Positions 35,635 through 44,088 of a stretch of 64,000 nt of DNA are shown here, in pieces. The stretch is from the NCBI GenBank assembly GCA_963771505.1, contig CAVYTO010000002.1:930001-994000 (forward strand), written 5' to 3'. The DNA is from JAJPHW01 sp963771505. Lineage in GTDB: Bacteria > Acidobacteriota > Terriglobia > Terriglobales > Acidobacteriaceae. Position 1 is the stretch's first letter. The number at the start of each line of letters is the position of its first letter. Below the pieces are notes generated by a model. That model made no database searches. It saw only the letters and a program-made list of their open reading frames with translations, and was not told where the DNA came from. Position numbers and translations under genes: made by a program.

Positions 35635-36686
35635 GACGCATCCTCTTCGATAGGCCTCAACTCACGCAAGGTGCCGTGGAGCTTCATCAACTGCTCCATG
35701 GGCAGCGCCTCAGTCCGGTCAAGCATTTTGCCTGCGCGTTCGTCGCTGTCGCGCATTTCGCGCTTTTCTGCATCGGTCATCGTGAGAATGCGCAAGGCTA
35801 GGATCTCGTCAATCTCGGTGCCATCGAACAAGTCTCCCGGACTCTCAGGGGCAATCTCGGGATAGTCATAAAGGATGATCGGTGACGCGAGCACTGTGTC
35901 GCGATCTCCCTTTTTGCCCACCAGAACCGGCCACACGCCCGCATTCTCACAACTTGCGGCAAGTGCGCTCTGATCTTCAGGAGGCTCGAGCAGCGACACG
36001 AACTTCCCGCTCTCGGTACCCAGCAAAATATGTGAAGAAACCAGCGAATGAGAGAGCGCGGCATCGCGGCCAGACGAGTCGTCGGTATTCGTTAGCGTGG
36101 AGTTCTGCACCAGCACACGAATTTTGAACAGCCCGCCGCGTTCGCGGGTGGCTGTCACGTTGGCCACGCCGCTTATCGACTCTCTCCGCCGGGTGACCCG
36201 CCCAATCACATCCTCGCTGGCGCTGCGCAATTCTTCGTATTCCTCTTTTGCGGGAAAGTCGAACTTCCACTCAACCGGCGATTCAACAAGCGAGAACGGA
36301 CGGCACAGCGGGACGATCACCTCGCACTCCACTGCTTCCTGCCATGGCGAGTGCACTTTGCCTCCCGCTTCCAGAGTGGAAACTGATTCGAATCGCGGCA
36401 TTCCGTTCGAAGATGGCAACGAAGCCAATTTGGCTATCGAGCGGGTCACTAAATGAAGAAAGCGAATTCGAACTTCCACCGTCGAATCCTGGCCTGATTC
36501 GATCAAAGTCTCGCACTGCATGCTGCATGGTTCGCTGCCGCTTTGCGCTTCGCTGTGGCTCTGCGGGTAAAGGACGCCAAAATTAAATCGCTGCCGATTT
36601 TTAACCGAGGAAGGGCGGTAGGGATAAAGCATGTATCCCTCGTACAGAACCGCGCGCGCGATCGCATCGACATCGCGGAGGTTCAT
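35631..36686 (-). CDS. Hydrogenase-associated protein of unknown function (351 aa)
   Basis: I recognise this only by context. It starts MNLRDVDAIARAVLYEGYMLYPYRPSSVKNR, an opening I recall from group-1h clusters. The rest is beta-rich with several Arg/Glu segments; no Cys pairs, signal peptide or membrane helix. SLEPPEDQSALAASCEN and GDRDTVLASPIILYDYP are its most distinctive stretches. Both ends share four-base ATGA overlaps with their neighbours, so it is translated together with them. An assembly or Fe-S maturation role for the small or large subunit is possible but unsupported. Confidence 0.75.
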   Translation of the reverse strand: MNLRDVDAIARAVLYEGYMLYPYRPSSVKNRQRFNFGVLYPQSHSEAQSGSEPCSMQCETLIESGQDSTVEVRIRFLHLVTRSIAKLASLPSSNGMPRFESVSTLEAGGKVHSPWQEAVECEVIVPLCRPFSLVESPVEWKFDFPAKEEYEELRSASEDVIGRVTRRRESISGVANVTATRERGGLFKIRVLVQNSTLTNTDDSSGRDAALSHSLVSSHILLGTESGKFVSLLEPPEDQSALAASCENAGVWPVLVGKKGDRDTVLASPIILYDYPEIAPESPGDLFDGTEIDEILALRILTMTDAEKREMRDSDERAGKMLDRTEALPMEQLMKLHGTLRELRPIEEDAS

Positions 36687-37333
36687 TGCTTCACGACCTC
36701 ATGCGCAACTGGAAGTATTTTCTCCAGCGCCTGCTCCCATGTGGGAATCGCGTTGTCCACCTTGAACTGGTAGAGCCGCTCAAAGACATCCCGGCGCAGG
36801 CAAAGCCACGCGCTGTTCGGATAATAAATTTCCATCATGTCGTGCCAGGATTTCACCGGCAGGCGGAAGCGGGCCTCTTTGTCCCAGGGGATCGGTCCCA
36901 CCTGAAGCTGGCCTTCGCCATTCGCGTAGAACGCCGTTCCACTGAAAAGAAAAGCGAGTGGAACATCGCCTCCGGCCACGCCGTGAAAGTATTTAGTTGC
37001 CGCCACATTAAAATCGAACGTGCAGGGCACAGGCACATCGACAACCGTGGTTCCCTCGAATGCTGGAGCAACCACGCTGGCGTGCGTCCACAGCATGGTC
37101 TTGAGCGTCTGGCCCCAGCGGTCCGGCTCGCCGAAAAGATCGCGAAGATTTTGCTGGTCAGCGGAAGTGTACTGCCGCCGCGCGACTTCGAGCTGAATCT
37201 GGCATCGCAACGCGACAGAATGAATCGTCTCGCCTGGGGTTGCATTATTGATCCGCAACTTGAATAGAAGCGTCGGCGCCACCGTGAAGCGTTGCGGCTC
37301 TGCGCTCTCGATCTGGAAACTGAGCTCAGGCAT
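36683..37333 (-). CDS. Hydrogenase-associated protein, DUF6084-like
   Basis: A 216-residue soluble protein. The start (LSFQIESAEPQRFTVAPTLLFKLRI), the WGQTLKTMLWTHASVVAPAFEGTT segment and FHGVAGGDVPLAFLFSGTAFY agree with what I remember as DUF6084, a family confined to group 1h hydrogenase loci. No cofactor motif is seen. It is coupled by overlaps of 8 and 4 bases to its neighbours. Confidence 0.78.
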   Translation of the reverse strand: MPELSFQIESAEPQRFTVAPTLLFKLRINNATPGETIHSVALRCQIQLEVARRQYTSADQQNLRDLFGEPDRWGQTLKTMLWTHASVVAPAFEGTTVVDVPVPCTFDFNVAATKYFHGVAGGDVPLAFLFSGTAFYANGEGQLQVGPIPWDKEARFRLPVKSWHDMMEIYYPNSAWLCLRRDVFERLYQFKVDNAIPTWEQALEKILPVAHEVVKQ

Positions 37334-37985
37334 TCGCTTCTTCTCTTTTTACGACGGTAGCCCGGCGTTTCAGGCCGTCGAAAAATTGTCCAATCTCCTG
37401 CCACACTTCGGTCCCACCAGAAAGGCCGCGCCAGTGCGCGCGAATCAAGCCGACGAGCTTGAAGCATTCATCGATTGGCAGGATGTAATATTCCGGGTCG
37501 CCGAATCCACGCACATGACCTACCCGGTTTACGAGCAGCGCTTCGACATCCGCTTCCATATTTTTGAGAGCGGGATTCGTCTCCGCGATCTCATTCCAGG
37601 TTTCGAGCGACAGCAGCGATTCGGTTGCTCCCGCAGGGCTCGGGTAGAAGGCAACCATCCTATTGTCGGGAGTGCTGCGGTAGAAGAACGCCATGCTGAT
37701 GGGGATCATCAGCCCTTCCCATTGCGCATCCGACAAACCAAAATCTTCCAGCACAGAAATGTCGCGGGGAACGCGTTTGTATTTCGTTCCCATCCCGCTG
37801 AACAGAATCGCGCAGGCGTTGCATGTGCACAAGAGTTTGCGGCTTGCAGGTTCGATCAAATGCGGATGTTCGGACGCAACTTCGGCGCTGCACAATTCGC
37901 AACGCTCACCGTCTTTTTTCTTCCGGACAAATTGACGAAGCGCGCCAAACGCAGTCGCAGCTCCGGGTTGGAGAGACTCCATCAT
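37326..37985 (-). CDS. Hydrogenase-associated Cys-rich protein, DUF5947-like
   Basis: A 219-residue protein with two Cys clusters near residues 30-60: CELC and, some 23 residues later, CTCNAC. The spacing would suit a zinc site or a rubredoxin-like iron. The later region (DISVLEDFGLSDAQWEGLMIPISMAFF and RVGHVRGFGDPEYYILPIDE) fits what I recall as DUF5947, another group-1h companion. If it binds iron it could be an electron-transfer partner. It overlaps its neighbours by 4 and 8 bases. Confidence 0.78.
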   Translation of the reverse strand: MMESLQPGAATAFGALRQFVRKKKDGERCELCSAEVASEHPHLIEPASRKLLCTCNACAILFSGMGTKYKRVPRDISVLEDFGLSDAQWEGLMIPISMAFFYRSTPDNRMVAFYPSPAGATESLLSLETWNEIAETNPALKNMEADVEALLVNRVGHVRGFGDPEYYILPIDECFKLVGLIRAHWRGLSGGTEVWQEIGQFFDGLKRRATVVKREEANA

Positions 37986-38569
37986 GATCTAATTTCGCCG
38001 ACTGCCTCGGGTTGAACGCTAACTGCCAATTGCCCCAGTGGCACAAACCCGGACGATCCCGCAGGTTGATCTAGTCCTTCGATCACAAGGCCGGCCATAT
38101 CTGGTGCGGCCTCGTAAAGCGCATCTTCGACCATCGTTCTGAGCGCATTTCCAGTCGATCCGCAGGCGTGTCCGATGATTTGTGCATGAACCCGGACAAT
38201 CCCAAGTTCGATCCCCAGCAACTCGGTCTCTCCTCCGGCTTTACGTACCCGTGGGCGCAAGCGATCAAATGCCTGAGCGATTCGGCTCTCCATGTCGAGA
38301 GGGTGGAGCCCATATAGAACTAGAAGACTGCTTACCAAAGGATCGCGTCCGAGGTCGTCGATAGTGCGCTGGCCCGAAGCGTCGTCATTCGCGACGATCT
38401 CCATAACGCGCTCTAAGCCTGTGGAGTGGAGATCAAGCAGGAGTTGAACCAGGGTTTTTGCACCCGTCCGGCTCTCGGGGTCAGCGATGTTATCCAAGCC
38501 GGATACGAGTTCGCCGATTCGTTGCACTTTCGACTGGAAGTCTTTGTCTTCAGGCATTTTTCCGTCCAT
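37982..38569 (-). CDS. NifU C-terminal-domain-like protein
   Basis: A 195-residue soluble protein. Its middle (DPLVSSLLVLYGLHPLDMESRIAQA) and later segment (GHACGSTGNALRTMVEDALYE) resemble the NifU C-terminal scaffold as found in hydrogenase clusters. The classic CxxC that carries the cluster reads CGST here, so only one Cys is left and normal cluster assembly on it is doubtful. A substituted or shared ligand is possible. It lies 66 bases after the large subunit and overlaps the next gene by four bases. Confidence 0.75.
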   Translation of the reverse strand: MDGKMPEDKDFQSKVQRIGELVSGLDNIADPESRTGAKTLVQLLLDLHSTGLERVMEIVANDDASGQRTIDDLGRDPLVSSLLVLYGLHPLDMESRIAQAFDRLRPRVRKAGGETELLGIELGIVRVHAQIIGHACGSTGNALRTMVEDALYEAAPDMAGLVIEGLDQPAGSSGFVPLGQLAVSVQPEAVGEIRS

Positions 38570-38635
38570 CGCAAAAGTGACAAAGGAGTGAGAGCACCGA
38601 ATCTATACCCTCACTCCAGTGATTGTCTACAGCCG

Positions 38636-40432
38636 CTACCGTTGGTTCCCGAACATGGGGGAATGGTGAGTTTTCAGCACCTTCCCATTGCCCAGGTACA
38701 TATGCACGCCACACGGCAGACACGGATCGAAGCTCCGAACCGCCCGCATGATATCGATGCCTTTGAATTTGTCGGGGCCGTTTTCTTCAAAGATCGGCGT
38801 ATTCTGTACCGCGTCTTCGTACGGGCCCGGCGTGCCGTAAATGTCACGCGGGTTGGCATTCCACGGTGTGGGAGGGTATGGATGATAGTTCGCAATTTTC
38901 CCTTTGCGAATTACCACGTGATGCGAGAGCACGCCGCGGACTGCTTCGTGAAAACCGCATCCGATCGCCTCTTCGGGAACCTTAAAATCACTCCACGTCT
39001 TGGTGTTGCCGGCGTGTAGTTCTTCCATCGCTTTTTCCGCGAAATGCAGCGCGCAGGCTGCTGCGTACGCCTGGAAGTAAGTGCGGGCGCGGTCGCGCTC
39101 GATTGCGTTGCTCCACTGCGGAACCTTCCACTCGAATTCCACCTCAGGCTTCGACATCGTTTTGGGGAGATAAATTTTCACGCTCTTTCCGGTTGACTTG
39201 ATGTAGCCAATGTCGACCAGTCCGGCCAGCGCCGTGGTCCAAAGCCGCGCAATGGGGCCGCCGCCGGTGTCAATGGCGAGGTGGTCGCCCGTCCGCTTGT
39301 CAAACCAACGGGGAGACATTACCCAGGTATATTTGCCGCCGAAATCGCGCTTCTGCGGACGAGGAATCGTGGTCTGGTTCCATGGATGATTTTTGTCGAC
39401 TGGATTTCCCAAGGGGTCGGTCTTCACGAAGGTCTCGGAGTTCTTCCAATCGTCATAGTACGAGCTGCCAAGAAGAATTCGGATGTTCAAGTTGATGTCG
39501 ACCAAATCGGTCGTGACCAGTTTGCCGTCCACCACGATGCCCGGGGTCACGAACATCCTGCGGCCCCACTCGGTCATGTTCTTGTAGGTGTAGTCGCAAT
39601 ATTCAGGATCATTGAACGATCCCCAACATCCCAGCAACACGCGGCGACGCCCGACTTCTTCGTAGCCGGGCAACGCATCGTAAAAGAAATCAAAGAGATC
39701 GTCGTGCAGCGGCACAACTTTTTTCATGAATTCGACATACTTCATCAAGCGCACGATGTAATCGGTGAAAAGCTGAACCGTCGGAACCGTGCCTACCCCG
39801 CCCGGGTACAGCGTTGACGGATGAACGTGACGCCCTTCCATCAGGCAGAACATTTCTCGCGTCATGCGGCTCATCTGTAACGCTTCCAGATAAAACGAGC
39901 CGGTGAACGGATTCAGCGCTCGCATGATGTCTGCGATCGTCCGGAAACCGTGTTCATTCGAGTGGGGGGCAGCGGTCGATTCAGCCTTGGCCAACACTTT
40001 CGGGTTCGTTTCTTTGACCATCTGCTCGCAGAAATCCACACCGACCAAGTTGTCCTGGAAGATGTTGTGATCGAACATGTATTCGGCAGCTTCGCCGAGA
40101 TTTACGATCCACTCAGCGATATGGGGAGGGCGGACGCCGAACGCCATGTTCTGGGCATAGGTTGCGCAGGTGGCATGGTTGTCGCCGCAGATACCGCAGA
40201 TTCGGCTGGTGATGAAGTGTGCATCGCGAGGATCCTTGCCCTTCATGAAGATGCTGTAGCCGCGAAAAATCGAAGATGTGCTATGGCACTCCGCCACCGT
40301 GCGCGCTTCAAAATCGATTTTGGTGAAGATGCCCAAACTACCCACGATCCGGGTGATCGGGTCCCAATTCATTTCCACTAACTTCCTCGATTTAGTGGGA
40401 ACGTCTTTGGTCGGTGCGGTAACTGTACTCAT
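38636..40432 (-). CDS. hhyL: Group 1h [NiFe]-hydrogenase large subunit
   Basis: Catalytic subunit that oxidises hydrogen at the Ni-Fe centre. The 598 residues hold the N-terminal motif SRICGICGDNHATC near residue 75 and the C-terminal motif DPCLPCGVHMYLG, giving the four Cys of the active site. After the terminal His of the motif are 21 residues (MYLGNGKVL to the end), the peptide expected to be removed by the maturation protease. The sequence, gene set and small-subunit type identify group 1h, the high-affinity class found in soil bacteria. It begins 52 bases after hhyS. Confidence 0.96.
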   Translation of the reverse strand: MSTVTAPTKDVPTKSRKLVEMNWDPITRIVGSLGIFTKIDFEARTVAECHSTSSIFRGYSIFMKGKDPRDAHFITSRICGICGDNHATCATYAQNMAFGVRPPHIAEWIVNLGEAAEYMFDHNIFQDNLVGVDFCEQMVKETNPKVLAKAESTAAPHSNEHGFRTIADIMRALNPFTGSFYLEALQMSRMTREMFCLMEGRHVHPSTLYPGGVGTVPTVQLFTDYIVRLMKYVEFMKKVVPLHDDLFDFFYDALPGYEEVGRRRVLLGCWGSFNDPEYCDYTYKNMTEWGRRMFVTPGIVVDGKLVTTDLVDINLNIRILLGSSYYDDWKNSETFVKTDPLGNPVDKNHPWNQTTIPRPQKRDFGGKYTWVMSPRWFDKRTGDHLAIDTGGGPIARLWTTALAGLVDIGYIKSTGKSVKIYLPKTMSKPEVEFEWKVPQWSNAIERDRARTYFQAYAAACALHFAEKAMEELHAGNTKTWSDFKVPEEAIGCGFHEAVRGVLSHHVVIRKGKIANYHPYPPTPWNANPRDIYGTPGPYEDAVQNTPIFEENGPDKFKGIDIMRAVRSFDPCLPCGVHMYLGNGKVLKTHHSPMFGNQR

Positions 40433-40484
40433 AGCTGGTCAGCTCCTTAAATATTTCGGTTCGGCCGGTTTAACGAACATGTTC

Positions 40485-41549
40485 TCAGTACGACCGAGGA
40501 TGATACCCAGTCGTGAGTTCCGCACGAGGATGACGCCACTTCGGTTCCTTGTTCAGCGTAGTTTGGGAAATTGCCCGCAAAGATCGAATGGCTTTGCCGT
40601 AGATGCCGATGCTTCCGGTGGAAACGCGGGCTCCGGGCGGCTCGTCCATGAATGGCATGAACTTGTCAGGGAATCCAGGCATCGTGCATCCGATGCAGAT
40701 TCCGCCGACATTGGGGCACCCGCCGATTCCCGCCATCCAACCGCGTTTGGGCACGTTGCAGTTTACGACTGGTCCCCAGCAACCCAACTTTACGATGCAC
40801 TTGGGCGATCCATACACTTCGGCGAAGTCACCCTGCTCGTAGTAGCCGGCGCGATCGCAACCGTCGTGGACGGTCTTGCCAAACAGCCAGGTAGGACGAA
40901 GCTGGTCGTCGAGCGGAATCATCGGAGCCAAACCTGCAACTTGATAGAGAAGGTAAAGTACGGTCTCCATGAAGTTATCGGGTTGAACCGGGCAACCCGG
41001 AACGTTGACGATTGGCAGCCCGGCTTTCGATTTCCAATCCCATCCGAGATAATCGGCCAGCCCCATGCAGCCTGTGGGATTACCCTCCATGGCGTGAATG
41101 CCGCCGTACGTAGCGCAGGTTCCAATCGCCACCACTGCTAGCGCTTTTGGTGCCAGACGGTCGATCCACTCATTGGTAGTGATGGGCTGATTCGTCTTGG
41201 GGTCTGTGCCCAGTGCCGCCCAATATCCTTCTTTGTGGATTTTCTCGTTGGGTATGGAACCTTCAACCACAAGGACGAACGGTTCCAACTGCCCTTCCCA
41301 AGCACGATAGAAAAACTTCATGAAGTCGTCGCCGTTTTCGACAGCGAGAACTGGGTTGTGCAGGTGGACTTTAGGCAAGCCGGGAATCGCGCCTAGCAGA
41401 ACATCTTCTATGCTTGGTTGAGTTGCTGCGGTGATTGAAACGGAGTCCCCATCACAACCGAGTCCGGCCGTGATCCAAAGAATATGAACTTCTTTGACTG
41501 CGGGAGCCTTTTGGGTGGATCTGCCGTACGGAACCGTAGCTGTTCCCAT
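40485..41549 (-). CDS. hhyS: Group 1h [NiFe]-hydrogenase small subunit
   Basis: Electron-relay subunit with three Fe-S clusters, 354 residues. The opening HILWITAGLGCDGDSVS is the group 1h hallmark. The second proximal-cluster Cys of the CxxC motif is Asp (CDGD), giving the 3-Cys/1-Asp ligation reported for the Ralstonia actinobacterial-type enzyme. Other ligands are GTCATYGG, GCMG, PGCPVQP, HDGCDR, CIVKLGCWGP and CPNVGGICIGCTMPG. There is no Tat signal, so the enzyme folds and stays in the cytoplasm. GGAG lies 10 bases before the ATG. Confidence 0.96.
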   Translation of the reverse strand: MGTATVPYGRSTQKAPAVKEVHILWITAGLGCDGDSVSITAATQPSIEDVLLGAIPGLPKVHLHNPVLAVENGDDFMKFFYRAWEGQLEPFVLVVEGSIPNEKIHKEGYWAALGTDPKTNQPITTNEWIDRLAPKALAVVAIGTCATYGGIHAMEGNPTGCMGLADYLGWDWKSKAGLPIVNVPGCPVQPDNFMETVLYLLYQVAGLAPMIPLDDQLRPTWLFGKTVHDGCDRAGYYEQGDFAEVYGSPKCIVKLGCWGPVVNCNVPKRGWMAGIGGCPNVGGICIGCTMPGFPDKFMPFMDEPPGARVSTGSIGIYGKAIRSLRAISQTTLNKEPKWRHPRAELTTGYHPRSY

Positions 41550-41803
41550 AGCTGGAAACTCCTTACCATGAAATTTTCACTCCGGCTCTCCGGCAAAGGC
41601 CTTCGTCAACAACGCCGATTTGAGAAATCTAGAAATTGAAGACGCGACCAGCATCTCCCCATTTCGTCCCGACTGCAAGGGCAACACCCCTGTTTATCTT
41701 CGCCAAGTAAGTACGCGATTGAACACAGGGATTCCCCTACGGTCATTTTGCATCGGTGAGTGAAGATTTTTGGTGGATCGATTTGTTTCTGGGCGATTAT
41801 GAA
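41550..41803 (-). promoter_or_regulatory. Intergenic region upstream of hhyS
   Basis: A 254-base gap separates the regulator gene from hhyS, the only sizeable gap in this part of the island, so the structural operon probably has its own promoter here. I cannot fix -10/-35 hexamers. It is the first place to look for a binding site of the adjacent NarL-type regulator. Confidence 0.4.
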
Positions 41804-42493
41804 CTAACTGGCCTTCTCGGTGACATTCCACTGCACGGCATGTTGCACCAGTTCTCTTGCAGACCTCAGCGATAACTTTTCTTTGATATGCGCTTGATAG
41901 GACTCGACCGTTTTGACGCTCAGATGCAAAGTTTCTGCAATCTCCCGAGTGGCATGGCCGTCGCCAATCAATCGAAATACTTCCAACTCTCGGTCGGTCA
42001 GCCCTGAAATCGACGACTGCCGTGACGAACTGCTTCCGCGGACGTAATGCAGCAGCATGTGATTGGCGATGCGTTCGCTGACGTAAATTTCACCGCTCAG
42101 AATGCGGCGCAGCGCAACGAGGACTTTGTCCGTCGCTTCCTGTTTCATGATGTAGCCGTTCGCGCCCGCTCGCAACGCGCGCTCCGCGTAGATGGCTTCG
42201 TCATGCATTGACAGGATCAGGACCGGTAGATGCGGCTGCTGTGCCCGGATGTTCTTGAGGAGTTCCAGGCCGTCGGGGCCGTTAAGGGATATATCTACAA
42301 CCATGATGTCGGGTTTGCACGTCTTGATGGCGTTCAGCGCCGCATACATTTCTTCGGCTTCACCGCAAACAGTTAGGTCCGACTCCTGGTTGATGAGCAG
42401 GGTAAGGCCTTGCCGCACGATCGGATGGTCGTCCACCAGAAGAACATTCTTCTTCCTGGCGACGAATTTCCCGGTCGTGTGGCGGTTAATCAT
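41804..42493 (-). CDS. NarL/FixJ-type response regulator
   Basis: A 229-residue two-domain regulator. The receiver domain has the acidic pair in LLVDDHPIVRQGL, the phospho-acceptor Asp in DIMVVDISLNGPDG (near residue 67) and the Lys in GYIMKQEA. The C-terminal LuxR HTH is LTDRELEVFRLIGDGHATRE with LHLSVKTVESYQAHIKEKL. It overlaps the histidine-kinase gene by 8 bases, so the two form one system. The likely target is the hydrogenase promoter just downstream. Confidence 0.93.
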   Translation of the reverse strand: MINRHTTGKFVARKKNVLLVDDHPIVRQGLTLLINQESDLTVCGEAEEMYAALNAIKTCKPDIMVVDISLNGPDGLELLKNIRAQQPHLPVLILSMHDEAIYAERALRAGANGYIMKQEATDKVLVALRRILSGEIYVSERIANHMLLHYVRGSSSSRQSSISGLTDRELEVFRLIGDGHATREIAETLHLSVKTVESYQAHIKEKLSLRSARELVQHAVQWNVTEKAS

Positions 42494-44075
42494 GCGCCGC
42501 CCTCACCTGTCCGGCATCTTTCAAGGGAAAGAAACAAGTCACAGTAACACCATGTTCGTCGCCGTTGCCAATTTCGAGATGTCCGCCGACCATCCGTGCC
42601 CGGTAATTCATGATCTGAATTCCCATCCCGGTGTTCAACGGCTTCCCTGGCATGTTCAACCCGTCATTTTCGATTTTTAGAACTCCCTCACCACCAGACG
42701 CCGAGAGGCTCACGGTGATGTGCTTTGCGTGTCCATGATTGATTGCGTTGTTCACTGCCTCTTGGGCGATGCGATAAAGGTGGTTCGAAACAAACGAATC
42801 ATAAATCAGCACAGGTTCTTCCACCTGCACACAGCAGGATACTTGAAAAAGCTCCTCAATTTCGTCAGACCATTTCTTAAGGGCCGACATGAGTCCACGT
42901 GCATCGGCCACGACCGGGATCAACCCATGCGCAAGTTGTCGCGTCTTGTGGATTGCCTCATTCACCAGCCCAACGATTCGCGAAGCTTCCGCGGCCTCGG
43001 GCAGCCCTTTTGCCTCCAGCCGTTGCTGTTGGACTTTGCTCATGAAAGCGATACCCGTCAAATGTTGTCCAAGCCCGTCATGCAGGTCCTGGCCAATACG
43101 ACGCTGTTCTTCTGCGCTGATCTCCAGGATGGCTTGCTCCAAACGCTTCTTCTCTGTGATGTCAATCCCGGTCGCAATAATGTAGGCAGGCGTTCCGTCT
43201 TTGCCGGGTAGCGTCGTGCTCGACCAGGCAATCAGGCGGCGCGACCCATCTCGCGCCATCCACGACGTCTCGTAATCTTTAGCGTTCTGCTCGATCCTGA
43301 GCTGGTTCACCATAATCCGGAAACGTTCTGCCTCTTCTGGCACTCCACATAGATCCCAGAAGTATTTCTGGTTTACTTCGTCGAAGTTGTAACCGGAAAC
43401 CAGCTCACACGCGCGGTTAAAGCGGACAATCCGGCCTTCCGGATCGAGCACAACTACGAGCGCTCCGACCGTGTGAAGAATGGTCGAGACAACGTTTCTC
43501 TCTTCTTGCAATGCTTCTTCGGTTCGCTTCAGTTCGGTGATGTCGAAGCCGACACCGTGAATGAACCACGGCCGGCCATCTTTGCGGCGGATCATTTTTG
43601 CTTCGCAATGGAACCAAACCACGCGCCCGTCTCGCGCCAACACGCGGTATGCCGACCGCAGCGGTGTTCCGGAGAGAAACATCTCGGCCGCCTCGGTGCT
43701 CCAGCGATTCTTGTCGTCGGGATGAATCTGCTGGTACCAGCGAATCGGATCCTGTAGCCATTCTTCCTGGGAGAACCCCAGGGCGGCCTCAATTTGCGGG
43801 CTGACGTAGGCTTCGCCGATGCCCCTGTCGAGATGCGCCATGAAGACAACGGCGGGGATTTGTTCCACGAGTGCCCGGTATATGGTGTCAGCTTCAGGAA
43901 GTGGGTCGACAACCTTATGCTCGTGGGATAACTCTGCCGCCGATAGGCCGGAAATCGGTTTGTTCAGGAACAGTGCGGCGAGGTCCAACAGCAACGCTTC
44001 TGCGCTGCCCAGAATAGCGTCGCGCTCAATCGGAACGCTGGATGCGGGTTGGAAGACGCCGGCGCCGGATGACAT
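42486..44075 (-). CDS. PAS-domain sensor histidine kinase (HisKA_3/NarX-like)
   Basis: A soluble kinase of about 529 residues with no TM segment, so it senses an internal signal. Two PAS domains lie at about residues 70-190 (VEQIPAVVFMAHLDRG, HGVGFDITELKR) and 200-320 (HTVGALVVVLDPEGRIVRF, ATGIDITEKKRLEQ). The dimerisation/phosphotransfer segment EEQRRIGQDLHDGLGQHLTG carries the His, and the HATPase domain has AQEAVNNAINHG and GMGIQIMNYRAR. I prefer the ATG at 44075; a TTG 12 bases earlier is possible. It begins 13 bases after hhyS2. Confidence 0.92.
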   Translation of the reverse strand: MSSGAGVFQPASSVPIERDAILGSAEALLLDLAALFLNKPISGLSAAELSHEHKVVDPLPEADTIYRALVEQIPAVVFMAHLDRGIGEAYVSPQIEAALGFSQEEWLQDPIRWYQQIHPDDKNRWSTEAAEMFLSGTPLRSAYRVLARDGRVVWFHCEAKMIRRKDGRPWFIHGVGFDITELKRTEEALQEERNVVSTILHTVGALVVVLDPEGRIVRFNRACELVSGYNFDEVNQKYFWDLCGVPEEAERFRIMVNQLRIEQNAKDYETSWMARDGSRRLIAWSSTTLPGKDGTPAYIIATGIDITEKKRLEQAILEISAEEQRRIGQDLHDGLGQHLTGIAFMSKVQQQRLEAKGLPEAAEASRIVGLVNEAIHKTRQLAHGLIPVVADARGLMSALKKWSDEIEELFQVSCCVQVEEPVLIYDSFVSNHLYRIAQEAVNNAINHGHAKHITVSLSASGGEGVLKIENDGLNMPGKPLNTGMGIQIMNYRARMVGGHLEIGNGDEHGVTVTCFFPLKDAGQVRAAHD

Positions 44076-44088
44076 GTTCGTTCCCAAG

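Noticed and set aside
41673..41690. Sigma-54-like -24/-12 element (GG-N10-GC with TTGCA) upstream of hhyS
   Set aside because: The -12 half fits but the -24 half keeps only GG, and the adjacent regulator is NarL type, not an NtrC-type sigma-54 activator. Could arise by chance.
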